64,000 bases of DNA from JBBSDP01 sp038240605 (lineage in GTDB: Bacteria > Planctomycetota > Phycisphaerae > Tepidisphaerales > Tepidisphaeraceae): the NCBI GenBank assembly GCA_038240605.1, contig JBBSDP010000003.1, positions 124,001-188,000 on the forward strand, written 5' to 3'. A program made the translations under genes and the position numbers. Positions 43,271 through 53,326 of the stretch are shown here, piece after piece. Each line of letters starts with the position of its first letter. The stretch's first letter is position 1. The notes under the pieces are model-generated. The model saw nothing but the letters and a program-made list of their open reading frames with translations, made no database searches and was not told the origin of the DNA.

Positions 43271-44745
43271 TGCGAGGCCGTGCTCGCGGTCGCCGCGGTG
43301 CTGGCATCGACGGCCTTGATGATCTTCTCCTGAAGCAGCTTCACCTCGGAATTACTCAGGTGCGGGATCCCGTTCATCAGGATCGAGAAGGCATACCAGC
43401 CGCCGTCGCGGGCGCGAAGGTAGCCGCTCAGCGAGCTGACGCCTTCGACGAAACCGCTCTTGCCGAAGACACGGCGGCGCAGGTCCGAACCGCGGAAGCG
43501 ATCATCAAGCGTGCCATCGACGCCTGCCACCGCCAGGCTATCCATGAACGGCTGGCGGTTCTTGCTGAAGTAATTGTACGTCAGCACGCGGACGATCGCC
43601 CGGGCGGCGATGCTGTTCTGCTTGGAGAGTCCGCTGCCGTCGTCCAGGTGGTGTTCGGTTTCGGGAACGCCAACATGCTTCAGAAATTCGCTGACGGCCG
43701 CGGTCCCGTTCTCCCAGCTTCCGGTGGCGTGAGCGGTTTCAAAGCCGAGCCGTTTGCAGAGGCTTTCCGCGTAGAGGTTCATGCTGTCCTTATTCGCGCG
43801 GGCCAAAACGACGGTGATCGGCGTCTCGTGGATGCCCAGCACCGTCCAGCCCGACCGGTCCTTCTCCAGGCTGGCGCGAAGGGTGCGGTCTCGTTTGACC
43901 GTGCCGGTCAGCGTCATTCCCGACGAGCGAAGCGTTTCGGCGAAAACCGTACCGGCATAGAGGGCGGGATCATGGATCGTGACGGAGACGCTGGCCGTCC
44001 CGCGCGCGGGTGTCTGGCCGTGAAGCAGGACGGAGTTGGCGCCGACGTCCCGGTTGAGGCCGACCGCGTTCTCGTAGCCAGTCACGCAGGTATTGCGCAC
44101 GGTGAGATATTGCGTGGCCGGATCGAGAGTGTAGCGCACCGGCTGGCCTGGCGCCGTTGGAAAGATCGTGAAGTCGACGCAGTTGGCGTTCAGCGCCAGC
44201 CCGGCCACCTCGGCCACGTAGCGCTTGTCGAGCTGGTTCCCGGGCCAGTGCGGGTGAATGAAGTTCTCCTCGAAAATGCTGTCGTCGACCACGATGTCCG
44301 CCGCGGAGGTGACGGAGCGCTTCTTGAGTTGCGCCGCCCAGTTCTCGAAGATCGTCGTGGTCTTCCAGCCGGATTTCTTGAGGAACTCGGCATCGCCGAA
44401 CGTCGGGTCGCCATCACCGATGACGACCAGGTCGTTCCCGTGGCGGAGCAGCAGGGTGCGGAACCTGAAGTCGGGTCCAAGGCGATCCAGTGCGGCGGAG
44501 GTGGTGATCAGCTTCAGGTTGCTGGCGGGAACCAGCGGCAGCTCATCTTCCAGCCGGTAGAGGGGCGTGGTGGAATCCTCGGACGTCCCGAGCCTGACGA
44601 CCGAGATCCCCACGGTCGTCTTTCGCAGGATTTTCTCGTGGAGGACCGACTGCACGTCGGACTGAAGGTCAGACGCCGGCGCCATGCGCAGCCAGCCGCC
44701 AATCAGGAGAAGGAGGAGAATAACAACGCGTGCGGAAAGCATCAT
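43267..44745 (-). CDS. dacB: D-alanyl-D-alanine carboxypeptidase/endopeptidase (PBP4 type)
   Basis: This S13-family penicillin-binding protein has 492 residues and a membrane leader (ARVVILLLLLIGGWL). The active-site SxxK is in VPASNLKLIT, the SxN region appears as LDDGSGLSKQNSIAARAIV, and the third box, usually KTG, reads GKSGFVEGVSSLSGYL with KSG. DacB trims or cleaves peptide crosslinks in peptidoglycan. Starts 44745 and 44742 are in tandem; the frame is also open to 44847. It is the first gene of a two-gene unit with the HEXXH lipoprotein. It supports the presence of peptidoglycan. Confidence 0.9.
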   Translation of the reverse strand: MMLSARVVILLLLLIGGWLRMAPASDLQSDVQSVLHEKILRKTTVGISVVRLGTSEDSTTPLYRLEDELPLVPASNLKLITTSAALDRLGPDFRFRTLLLRHGNDLVVIGDGDPTFGDAEFLKKSGWKTTTIFENWAAQLKKRSVTSAADIVVDDSIFEENFIHPHWPGNQLDKRYVAEVAGLALNANCVDFTIFPTAPGQPVRYTLDPATQYLTVRNTCVTGYENAVGLNRDVGANSVLLHGQTPARGTASVSVTIHDPALYAGTVFAETLRSSGMTLTGTVKRDRTLRASLEKDRSGWTVLGIHETPITVVLARANKDSMNLYAESLCKRLGFETAHATGSWENGTAAVSEFLKHVGVPETEHHLDDGSGLSKQNSIAARAIVRVLTYNYFSKNRQPFMDSLAVAGVDGTLDDRFRGSDLRRRVFGKSGFVEGVSSLSGYLRARDGGWYAFSILMNGIPHLSNSEVKLLQEKIIKAVDASTAATASTASQ

Positions 44746-44945
44746 CCGTGACCTTTGTCGCGTGGGTTTGAGGTCCAGGCCGGCCAATCCGTTACCGGCG
44801 TATAGGGTATCGCTCAAGTCGCGCGTCGCAAGCGCTCGTGCCCACAACGTGCGATCGGCACAAATCGCCCAGTTTCACAATCGGCAATTCTGGCGTCTTT
44901 TGATGACCCAGGCTGGGAAGGCAAACGCGGTGGTATACTCAGGGC

Positions 44946-45998
44946 ATGTCCGTCGTTCGTCCCTTCGCGGCTGCTTGTCTGGCTCTGGTTGCCTTGCATC
45001 AAGAGATTACGTATGCCGCTCCGAAGGTTATTGTCGTTGGCGAGGGAACATCGGTCGTTGAAGCGGGCCGCGTTCTCGTTTTGCCGTTCCGCGCCATCTC
45101 CCCGAACAACGAATTGGACTGGGTGGGACGCGCGGTGCAGCAGAGCCTGATCTCTGACCTGGCGGCGAAAGTTCCAGGCGGCGTCAGCGAATCGTCGACG
45201 CCCGCGGAAGACGCCGACGACGCGATCAAGGCCGCCGCCAAGGCTGAGGCGAAATACGTCGTGTTCGGCGGCTACCAGGGCGTGAACGGCTCGCTCCGAT
45301 TGACGGGCCAGTTGCTCGACGTTCAGCAGAAGCGCGCGATCGCCGGCCTGAAGGCGACTGGCAACCTCGACGATATCTTTCAGATGGAAGACAGCCTTTC
45401 GATGCAGATCAAGCGGGCGATCCTGACGCCGGCAACGCAGCCGGCGGGCGGAGGATCGTCGGCTGGCGCTCCGGTCGCATCGGACGTGGCAGTTGAGCGC
45501 AGCGGGCCCCTGCAAATTGCGACCTCGGCGGAACCGCCTGATGCGGCGCTCACCTACGCCCAGCCTTACGTCTACACGAGCGACGCGCTCAATGCCGGTG
45601 CATACCGATACGCCTACGGCAGCAATCTCGGATACGGCCTCTACTACGGATACGGTAACGGCTACTGGCCCTGCGGCTACGGGTATTACTCGGCCGGTTA
45701 TTGCAGCGTGCATTTCGGCTGCGGCAGCGCTCGGCCGTGTGGTGGCGGGTTGACTCCAGTCTTCTCTTCTGCCTCATCGGGCATCGGCGGTGGCAGCTCG
45801 CCCGGACAGCCAACGCCATCGCCCATCTTCGGCTCTTCAATGTTCACCCTGCCGGTCGGACCGGTCGCCGGATTCGTCCCACGGGTGGGATCGACGAGCG
45901 GGAGGGTCAGCGGGCGGCAAGGCAGTGGCGGTGCCGGTAGCAGCGCTCACGGCGCTCGCGGAACTATTGGCGCACCTCGCGCAGCATCACATCGATAA
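44946..45998 (+). CDS. Secreted FlgO/TolB-like protein with Gly/Tyr-rich C terminus
   Basis: The 350-residue protein has a signal peptide (FAAACLALVALHQEITYA). Residues 40-155 resemble the FlgO/TolB-like fold: RVLVLPFRAISPNNELDWVG, LISDLAAKVPGG, KYVVFGGYQGVNGSLRLTGQ. The second half is low complexity. Between about residues 210 and 265 there is a Gly/Tyr/Cys-rich tract (YAYGSNLGYGLYYGYGNGYW, then CGYGYYSAGYC), followed by Ser/Gly/Pro-rich sequence to the end. This may be an adhesive or cell-surface segment. The function is unknown. It is convergent with the lipoprotein at 46001-46717, separated by 2 nt. Confidence 0.65.
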   Translation: MSVVRPFAAACLALVALHQEITYAAPKVIVVGEGTSVVEAGRVLVLPFRAISPNNELDWVGRAVQQSLISDLAAKVPGGVSESSTPAEDADDAIKAAAKAEAKYVVFGGYQGVNGSLRLTGQLLDVQQKRAIAGLKATGNLDDIFQMEDSLSMQIKRAILTPATQPAGGGSSAGAPVASDVAVERSGPLQIATSAEPPDAALTYAQPYVYTSDALNAGAYRYAYGSNLGYGLYYGYGNGYWPCGYGYYSAGYCSVHFGCGSARPCGGGLTPVFSSASSGIGGGSSPGQPTPSPIFGSSMFTLPVGPVAGFVPRVGSTSGRVSGRQGSGGAGSSAHGARGTIGAPRAASHR

Positions 45999-46000
45999 AT

Positions 46001-46717
46001 TTATTTTGCGGCGGGTTGTGACTGCGGTGAAGTCGGCGGCGGGTTAACCGTCACCTCGCGTTCGGCGGTGAACGGAAGCTTCGTCAGCTCATCGGTGAAC
46101 GTCACCTTGATCGTCAGCTTCGGATGTTGCGGCACCGTCTGCCAGGGACAGTTCAGCACGTAGTAATAATCCCAGAGGAAATAGCCGTGCCACGTCTGAC
46201 GCGCTTCCTCCAGCGGAATGGTCCAGCGGCCGATCCGCGGCTCGGCGGCGGCGAGGTCAAACGCCTCAATCAGGAACGAGCCGGCTGCCTTCAACGGCTG
46301 ATGCTCCGCATCGACCGGCACCGCGAACACCTTGATCCCCACATCCGGCCCGCTGCTATTGGTGTTGTACCCGCCGGTCAGGCGGCCGAAGGCGATCCCG
46401 TTCACCGTGAAGAGCTTTTCAAGCTCTTGCGGCGGCAGCGAGGGTATGGTGGTCGGCCGGCTGCTCAGGGCAGTGACGAGCGCTGCCTTCGCGTCGAGTT
46501 CCTGCTTTAGCTGTTCGATCTGCCGTTGAAGGTTCTGGTTTTCCTTCCGCAAAGCGACGTTGGCCGCGTTGGGCCGAGCACATCCGACGAAAAGGAAAAA
46601 TGCCGGGGCGGGAACGAACGCCGAAAAGACTGCGCGGGTAATCGCGCCGCGCCACCCGCAATGCCCGCGGTTCGCGTGGAGACGGCAGAGCGGCGTTTGA
46701 ACGGCGTGGCGGCGCAT
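46001..46717 (-). CDS. Predicted lipoprotein with coiled coil, function unknown
   Basis: The 238-residue protein has FFLFVGCARP, a lipobox candidate with Cys46, but the leader before it is unusually long and Arg-rich; a later, non-ATG start may be the true one. A coiled coil follows (LRKENQNLQRQIEQLKQELD), then a beta domain with PDVGIKVFAVPVDAEHQPLK and HPKLTIKVTFTDELTKLPF. No family is recognised; similar planctomycete lipoproteins exist. It starts 3 nt after the stop of the second clpP and is the last gene of the clpP operon. Confidence 0.65.
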   Translation of the reverse strand: MRRHAVQTPLCRLHANRGHCGWRGAITRAVFSAFVPAPAFFLFVGCARPNAANVALRKENQNLQRQIEQLKQELDAKAALVTALSSRPTTIPSLPPQELEKLFTVNGIAFGRLTGGYNTNSSGPDVGIKVFAVPVDAEHQPLKAAGSFLIEAFDLAAAEPRIGRWTIPLEEARQTWHGYFLWDYYYVLNCPWQTVPQHPKLTIKVTFTDELTKLPFTAEREVTVNPPPTSPQSQPAAK

Positions 46718-46720
46718 CGA

Positions 46721-47371
46721 TCAGATCTTGTCGTCATTACCGGCGGCGCTTTCACCGCGGGGGCGGGGCGCTGTCTCGGGCGCCCGGTCCAGCACGCGAT
46801 CGGCGCACCCGTACTCGACCGCTTCGGTGGCGAACAGCCACTTATTGCGGTCGAAGTCGCGATGGATCAGTTCCGGCGTCTTGCCCGTGTAGTCGGCCAT
46901 CAGCTTATACAGGCGATCGCGCAGCCGGATCATGTGCTGGGCTTCGATCCCCAGGTCCGTCGCCGGCCCCTGCAACACGCCGCCGATCAACGGCTGGTGA
47001 AGCATCACCTGCGAGTTCTCAAGGACCGATCGTTTGCCACGCGTGCCGGCGGCCAGGAGGCAGGCGCCCATGCTGGCCGCCATGCCGATGCAGGTCGTCG
47101 CAACGTCACAGCGCAGGAACTTCATCGTGTCGATGATGCCCAGCCCCGCCGACACGCTCCCGCCGGGCGAGTTGATGTAGAGCTGAATGTCGCTCTTGGG
47201 ATCGTCATTGGAGAGGAAGAGCATCTGGGCGATGATCGTGATGGCCGATTCGTCGGTCACGGGACCGCCCAGGATGATGATCCGGTCCTTGAGGAGGCGC
47301 GAGTAGATGTCGTAGGCGCGCTCCCCGCGGCCGGACTTCTCGATGACGATGGGGATCAGTGTGTTTTGCAT
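46721..47371 (-). CDS. clpP: ATP-dependent Clp protease proteolytic subunit (ClpP, copy 2)
   Basis: This is the serine protease core subunit that assembles as two stacked heptamers and degrades proteins delivered by ClpX or ClpA/C. The 216-residue protein has the standard active site: GMAASMGACLL with Ser100, MLHQPLIGG with His125, and the Asp expected near 172 in IHRDFDRNK. SPGGSVSAGLGIIDTM is the conserved N-terminal-side motif. The start at 47371 (MQNTLIPI) is preferred over 47413, where the frame is open but unconserved. It lies 16 nt after the VOC gene in a four-gene operon with another clpP. Confidence 0.93.
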   Translation of the reverse strand: MQNTLIPIVIEKSGRGERAYDIYSRLLKDRIIILGGPVTDESAITIIAQMLFLSNDDPKSDIQLYINSPGGSVSAGLGIIDTMKFLRCDVATTCIGMAASMGACLLAAGTRGKRSVLENSQVMLHQPLIGGVLQGPATDLGIEAQHMIRLRDRLYKLMADYTGKTPELIHRDFDRNKWLFATEAVEYGCADRVLDRAPETAPRPRGESAAGNDDKI

Positions 47372-47387
47372 TGCTGTGTCTGAGTGT

Positions 47388-47786
47388 TCACCGCTGGACA
47401 ATCTGGAGTTCATTTCCTTCCGGGTCGCGAAAGAGCACGGTCCGCCCGCCTCCCAGTGCCTCGCTCGGCGTCGTCGTAAACGTCACGCCCAGGGCAGTCA
47501 GGCGGGCGTACGCCTCGTCAAAATCGCTCACCCGCAGCGCGACGTGGCGAATGCCGGGCGCAAGCCTTCGAATCTCCGCCGGCTGCGGGCCAGGGTCCGT
47601 GGCCGGCATCATCTCGATCACGGCGCCGCCGTCCGCCAGGCGGTTCCCATAGCCTATCAACAGGGCCGGCGATTCCATCCCGTTGCTGAGGATCACGCGC
47701 ATCCCCAGGTTCCGGCAGTACCATTCAGCCAGCGCCTTCACATCCCGCGCCGCCACCGACGGATGATCGATTCCCGTGTACGCCAT
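47388..47786 (-). CDS. VOC (glyoxalase/dioxygenase-fold) protein
   Basis: The 132-residue protein has the paired beta-alpha-beta-beta-beta fold of the vicinal-oxygen-chelate superfamily: YTGIDHPSVAARDVKALAEW in the first half and IRHVALRVSDFDEAYARLTA and RTVLFRDPEGNELQIVQR in the second. His6 and Glu128-type ligands are present, fitting metal binding. The specific activity (glyoxalase, epimerase or resistance type) cannot be told. It is located between two clpP genes with gaps of 39 and 16 nt, an unusual placement. Confidence 0.85.
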   Translation of the reverse strand: MAYTGIDHPSVAARDVKALAEWYCRNLGMRVILSNGMESPALLIGYGNRLADGGAVIEMMPATDPGPQPAEIRRLAPGIRHVALRVSDFDEAYARLTALGVTFTTTPSEALGGGRTVLFRDPEGNELQIVQR

Positions 47787-47825
47787 AAGCCGCCCGCCCC
47801 GCGTGCGATGCCGTTCACGCACAAA

Positions 47826-48608
47826 TTACTTGGGCTTGGTCGCATCGGCTGCCGCGACGGCGACCGCAGGGCTGGAATCCTCGCCGATCACCTCGTCGCA
47901 GATCCCGTATTCCACCGCCTGCTTGGAATCGAAGAACCGGTCGCGCTCGCTATCCTCGCGAACGCGGTCCGGCGTCTGGCCCGTGCACTTGGCCATGATG
48001 TTGATCAAGATGTTCTTGGTTTTGAGGATCTCTTCCGCCTGGATCTCGATGTCCGCCGTCTGCCCGTACACCCCGCCGAACGGCTGGTGAATCATCACTT
48101 TGGCGCTCGGGAGGATGTAGCGTTTTCCCGGCTTGCCCGCCATGAAGACGATCGCCCCGCCGCTCTCGGCGCGGCCGATGCAGTAGGTGGCGATATCGCA
48201 GCTCAGGAACTTCATGATGTCGTAGATGGCCAGCGTGTCATCGACGACGCCGCCCGGGCTGTTGATGTAGAGGTTGATGTCCTGGTCGCGCTTGACGCTC
48301 TGGAGGTAGAGCATCTGCATGATGCAGCGCGAGGCGCTGACGTGATTGATCTCGCCGACGAGGAAGACGACACGGTTTTCGAGGAGCATCTCCTCGAGCG
48401 TCATCTCCCGATAACGGTTGTACCCGCTTCCGCCCGGCCCCGGCATCGCCATCGGCATCGCCACCGGCCCGCGCGGCAGGCCATAGCTGGGGCCCGTGCC
48501 AATGCCCGTGCCCGCACCGCCCACCGAATTCGATCTCGTCGGTTTCAGATGTCCCATCGCCGCCGCCAGAACCCGCGGATCAGCCCCGCTCATTTCCACA
48601 TTCGCCAT
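47826..48608 (-). CDS. ATP-dependent Clp protease proteolytic subunit (ClpP, copy 1, with N-terminal extension)
   Basis: This 260-residue ClpP is longer than usual because of a Gly/Pro/Met-rich N-terminal stretch (about residues 1-68: GAGTGIGTGPSYGLPRGPVA and following). The catalytic triad is intact, Ser149 in GRAESGGA, His174 in MIHQPFGG and Asp219 in REDSERDRF. However, the usual A-A-S-M-G-A context is changed to A-E-S-G-G-A, and SPGGVVDDTLAIYDIM replaces the typical AGLAI wording. It is likely a second ClpP type that forms mixed or separate tetradecamers with the 46721-47371 product. The start at 48608 has GAGGAG upstream. Confidence 0.9.
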   Translation of the reverse strand: MANVEMSGADPRVLAAAMGHLKPTRSNSVGGAGTGIGTGPSYGLPRGPVAMPMAMPGPGGSGYNRYREMTLEEMLLENRVVFLVGEINHVSASRCIMQMLYLQSVKRDQDINLYINSPGGVVDDTLAIYDIMKFLSCDIATYCIGRAESGGAIVFMAGKPGKRYILPSAKVMIHQPFGGVYGQTADIEIQAEEILKTKNILINIMAKCTGQTPDRVREDSERDRFFDSKQAVEYGICDEVIGEDSSPAVAVAAADATKPK

Positions 48609-48714
48609 GCGTCTCCTCAATTTCTGCTACAAGCGCGCCGGATGGTACGCGCGGCGCGCGCGAGCGTCAACGCAGGGGGAATCGGCTGAGTGAAAGAAAT
48701 GGCGCGGCGCGACG

Positions 48715-49269
48715 TTATCGGGCGGACTTGAACAGATCGTCAAGCTTCAGGACGAAGCCCGGAAGCGTGCGCTCGTCGCGCAGCTCATCGGCGCCCCGAT
48801 ATCGGAACACCTCCCCGCCGGCTCCGAATACATCGATCGTCTCATTCGGCGGATCAACCACCCAGACGGAAGACGTTCCTGCCGCCAGCCACTGCTCTAC
48901 CTTGGCGGAAATGTCCGTCAGGCGATCTGAAGGAGAGACGACCTCGACGGCAAGATCAGGAGCGCCGGGGAAAAAGCCACGCGTCGGCCCCGACGGAATG
49001 CGATCTCGCCTCACAAAGCCCGCGTCCGGCGCGCGGATTGTGTCCGGGTTGCGGGCAATGATAAATCCGGTTTCCGCCCCGTACGTTTTCCCGAGGTTAC
49101 CAGCCATCACATACGTCTTAATCCGATAGGCGATCTCGAGCGCGATGTCCCCGTGTTCGGCTCCTGCTGGCGCCATCGGAATGATCTCCCCCTCAATCAA
49201 TTCACAACGGCCGATGTCGCCCATGGCGAACAACTCTTCGGCGGAAATTGCCTTTGTGGAAGTTTGCAT
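48715..49269 (-). CDS. Uma2 family (DUF820) endonuclease-fold protein
   Basis: The 184-residue protein shows family features: ELIEGEIIPMAPAGAEHGDI, IRAPDAGFVRRDRIP and APDLAVEVVSPSDRLTDISA, which contain the Asp-x(n)-Glu-x-Val/Val-Glu-Val pattern of PD-(D/E)XK-like nucleases. Uma2 proteins are abundant in cyanobacteria and planctomycetes and are of unknown function. No partner toxin-antitoxin or mobile-element gene is visible. It is monocistronic. Confidence 0.85.
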   Translation of the reverse strand: MQTSTKAISAEELFAMGDIGRCELIEGEIIPMAPAGAEHGDIALEIAYRIKTYVMAGNLGKTYGAETGFIIARNPDTIRAPDAGFVRRDRIPSGPTRGFFPGAPDLAVEVVSPSDRLTDISAKVEQWLAAGTSSVWVVDPPNETIDVFGAGGEVFRYRGADELRDERTLPGFVLKLDDLFKSAR

Positions 49270-49379
49270 TTCGCACCAGACCGGAGTTCACGTCCGGCCC
49301 TTATCGTTTTGTCAGCGGCGGTTGATGTTCGTCTTTCATTTATGAACGATCTTTTCGATGTCTTGCTGCTTCATTTGAT

Positions 49380-50480
49380 TCAATGCCCCTTCCCGAAAAA
49401 CGTCTTAATCGAGTCGTAAATATCATCCTTTGAGTTCACCCGGCTCGTCAACACTTTATCGTGGCTGCGCAGGTGCTCGTGGAGGACGTTGATGAAGTTG
49501 CCGCTGCCGTAGGCGCTGGCTACCTGGCAGTAGCCGAACATGTTGCACATCGGGAGCAATTGCTCCTTGAGCAGCTTCACGCAATCACGGCTGTCGGATT
49601 CCGAGCTGTTGTCGCCGTCGGAGAAGTGGAAGAGGTAGATGTTCCACTCGTCGGGCGAATAGTGGCTGTCGAGCAGCTGCTTGGCAGTGCGGAAGGCGCT
49701 GCTGATCTTGGTGCCGCCGTCCTCGCGGAGGTGATAGAAAGTGTGCTTGTCCACTTCCTTGGCACTGACGTCGTGGACGATGTAACGGCTCTCGATCCCC
49801 TCGTAGTTCTTGCGCAGCCAGGTGTCGATCCAGAAGCTCTCCAGGCGCACCAGTTCCTTCTGCTCCTCTCCCATCGAGCCGGATACGTCCATCATGAAGA
49901 TGATGACGGCGTTGCTCTGCGGGCTCTTCACTTCCTTCCAGGAGCGATAGCGGATGTCTTTCTTCTGGGGAATGATCGTCGGGTTCATGGGGTCGTAATC
50001 CCCCAGCATGATCTGCCGTTTGAGCGCTTCCTTGAACGACCGCTTGAAATGGCGCAGCGACTCAGGCCCGACCCGGCGGATACCGCTGTACTTGTCCTTG
50101 ATTGCCGTGAGGCGATGCTTTCCCTTGGGCTCGATGCGCGGAAGCTTCAGCTCCTCGGCCAGAATGTCCGCCAGCTCATCGAGGCTCAGGTCCACCTCCA
50201 TGATATGGTGGCCGGTCTCGGTGCCTCCCTGACGGCCTTTTCCCTGCTGTCCCTTGCCGACGACCTCGCCTTCCTTGCCGTCGCCTGCGCCGACTCCGCC
50301 GGTATTGTCGCCATAACGAAAATGCGGCAGCTCGATTCCGCGCACCGGGATCGAGATCAGGTGCTTGCCTTCCTTGCCGATCAGCTCTCCCTTGGTGAGA
50401 AACTTCCGCAAGTCCTCACGGATCCGCCCTTTGACGATCTGGCGGAAGCGCTGGTGATCTTTTTCGATCTTCAAGATCAT
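49380..50480 (-). CDS. yeaH: YeaH/YhbH family VWA-domain protein (DUF444)
   Basis: This 366-residue protein belongs to the DUF444 family that is paired with the PrkA kinase. Features: an N-terminal basic helix (IVKGRIREDLRKFLTKGELI), a Gly-rich linker (VVGKGQQGKGRQGGTETGHH), a segment RIEPKGKHRLTAIKDKYSGI, and a C-terminal von Willebrand A-like domain with the MIDAS motif FMMDVSGSMG. The ATG at 50480 is preferred; a TTG four codons earlier is also possible, and no ribosome-binding site is evident. YeaG/YeaH form a stress-response kinase system in enterobacteria, and the prkA gene lies upstream here. Confidence 0.92.
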   Translation of the reverse strand: MILKIEKDHQRFRQIVKGRIREDLRKFLTKGELIGKEGKHLISIPVRGIELPHFRYGDNTGGVGAGDGKEGEVVGKGQQGKGRQGGTETGHHIMEVDLSLDELADILAEELKLPRIEPKGKHRLTAIKDKYSGIRRVGPESLRHFKRSFKEALKRQIMLGDYDPMNPTIIPQKKDIRYRSWKEVKSPQSNAVIIFMMDVSGSMGEEQKELVRLESFWIDTWLRKNYEGIESRYIVHDVSAKEVDKHTFYHLREDGGTKISSAFRTAKQLLDSHYSPDEWNIYLFHFSDGDNSSESDSRDCVKLLKEQLLPMCNMFGYCQVASAYGSGNFINVLHEHLRSHDKVLTSRVNSKDDIYDSIKTFFGKGH

Positions 50481-50592
50481 GGCTGTAGCCAATGATAGGT
50501 CGGCAATTCAAATCACATGCTGGAAAGAAAAAGGGAGAAGTCTCATCCGAAGCCGCACCTGTGACGTGAGCGACCGTCCATGCGGCGACGTC

Positions 50593-50877
50593 TCACACGG
50601 CCCGGCGTGCAATCAGCCAAAGCCCGACTACAACCAGCGCCACACATCCGGCAATGCCCACCAGCGTGCTAATTCGCGCCTGGTTGGCGGCATCGATCAG
50701 GTTGTCGGGAGAGCCGCGCAGCACGAACAGCCAGTAACGCCAGTCGATCCGCACCTCCGGATTTCGGTGCATTGATGGCCCGTAACGGGGGTCGGTTGCC
50801 CAAAAAAACACCGCCCCCAGTGCCCCCAACAGGAACAGGGTTAAGCCGGACCGGCGGGTTGCGCGGACGGTGCTCAT
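50593..50877 (-). CDS. Small two-helix membrane protein, function unknown
   Basis: The 94-residue protein has two hydrophobic helices, LTLFLLGALGAVFFWA and STLVGIAGCVALVVVGLWLI, joined by a polar loop with PEVRIDWRYWLFVLRGSPDN. It lies between prkA and yeaH, 112 nt upstream of yeaH. No family is recognised. The location in a prkA-yeaH unit suggests a partner role, but the repeat element between it and prkA may mean it has its own expression signals. Confidence 0.6.
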   Translation of the reverse strand: MSTVRATRRSGLTLFLLGALGAVFFWATDPRYGPSMHRNPEVRIDWRYWLFVLRGSPDNLIDAANQARISTLVGIAGCVALVVVGLWLIARRAV

Positions 50878-50880
50878 TTT

Positions 50881-50965
50881 GTCAGTGGTCAGTGGTCAGT
50901 TGTCAGTTGTCCGTTGTCCGTTGTGAAATTCGCCGCATCACAACGGACTACGGACAACTGACCAG
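50881..50965. repeat. Inverted repeat made of 7-bp units (copy 1)
   Basis: Six 7-bp units in a row (GTCAGTG twice, GTCAGTT twice, GTCCGTT twice; 50881-50922) are followed by a short spacer and a complementary arm at 50938-50965 (TCACAACGGACTACGGACAA, then CTGACCAG). The last 28 bp of the left part pair with the right arm with a few mismatches. It sits between the prkA stop and the small membrane protein start on the minus strand. A similar 7-bp-unit element lies inside cinA. Confidence 0.85.
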
Positions 50966-50967
50966 TT

Positions 50968-53040
<2,073 letters not shown>

Positions 53041-53326
53041 TGCAGTCTCCAGCAGGTAAAGCAAAAGAGCAGGAGCGGCAGGTCGCAAGGACGCATTCGG
53101 CGATGGCCGGTCACTACGTGACTCGGCATCGCCCGTGCGCGCGTCGCGCGCGAATCCGCGCCTCCGCGCTCCCCCGATGGCGTTTGAGCGCTGTGCGGCC
53201 GAAGCCCAAAAGGTGGGTGCCCGAGCGCGACGCCATTCCCTCCCCCCGATCTGGCAGTGAATTTTATCTTCATGGCGCGGCGGAGTCTATGGCGAGTCGG
53301 ATTGTTGGCGAAGGCGTCTGCTCGAA
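53041..53326. other. Intergenic region between cinA and prkA
   Basis: These 286 bases lie between the cinA stop and the prkA start on the minus strand. They contain an imperfect inverted repeat around 53101-53135 (GCGATGGCCGGTCAC facing GTGACTCGGCATCGC) that could be a terminator or operator for the upstream gene. Otherwise the sequence is GC-rich without recognised elements. Confidence 0.4.

Noticed and set aside
43270..44751. 493-codon plus-strand open frame
   Set aside because: Antisense to dacB, which carries SxxK and SxN motifs.
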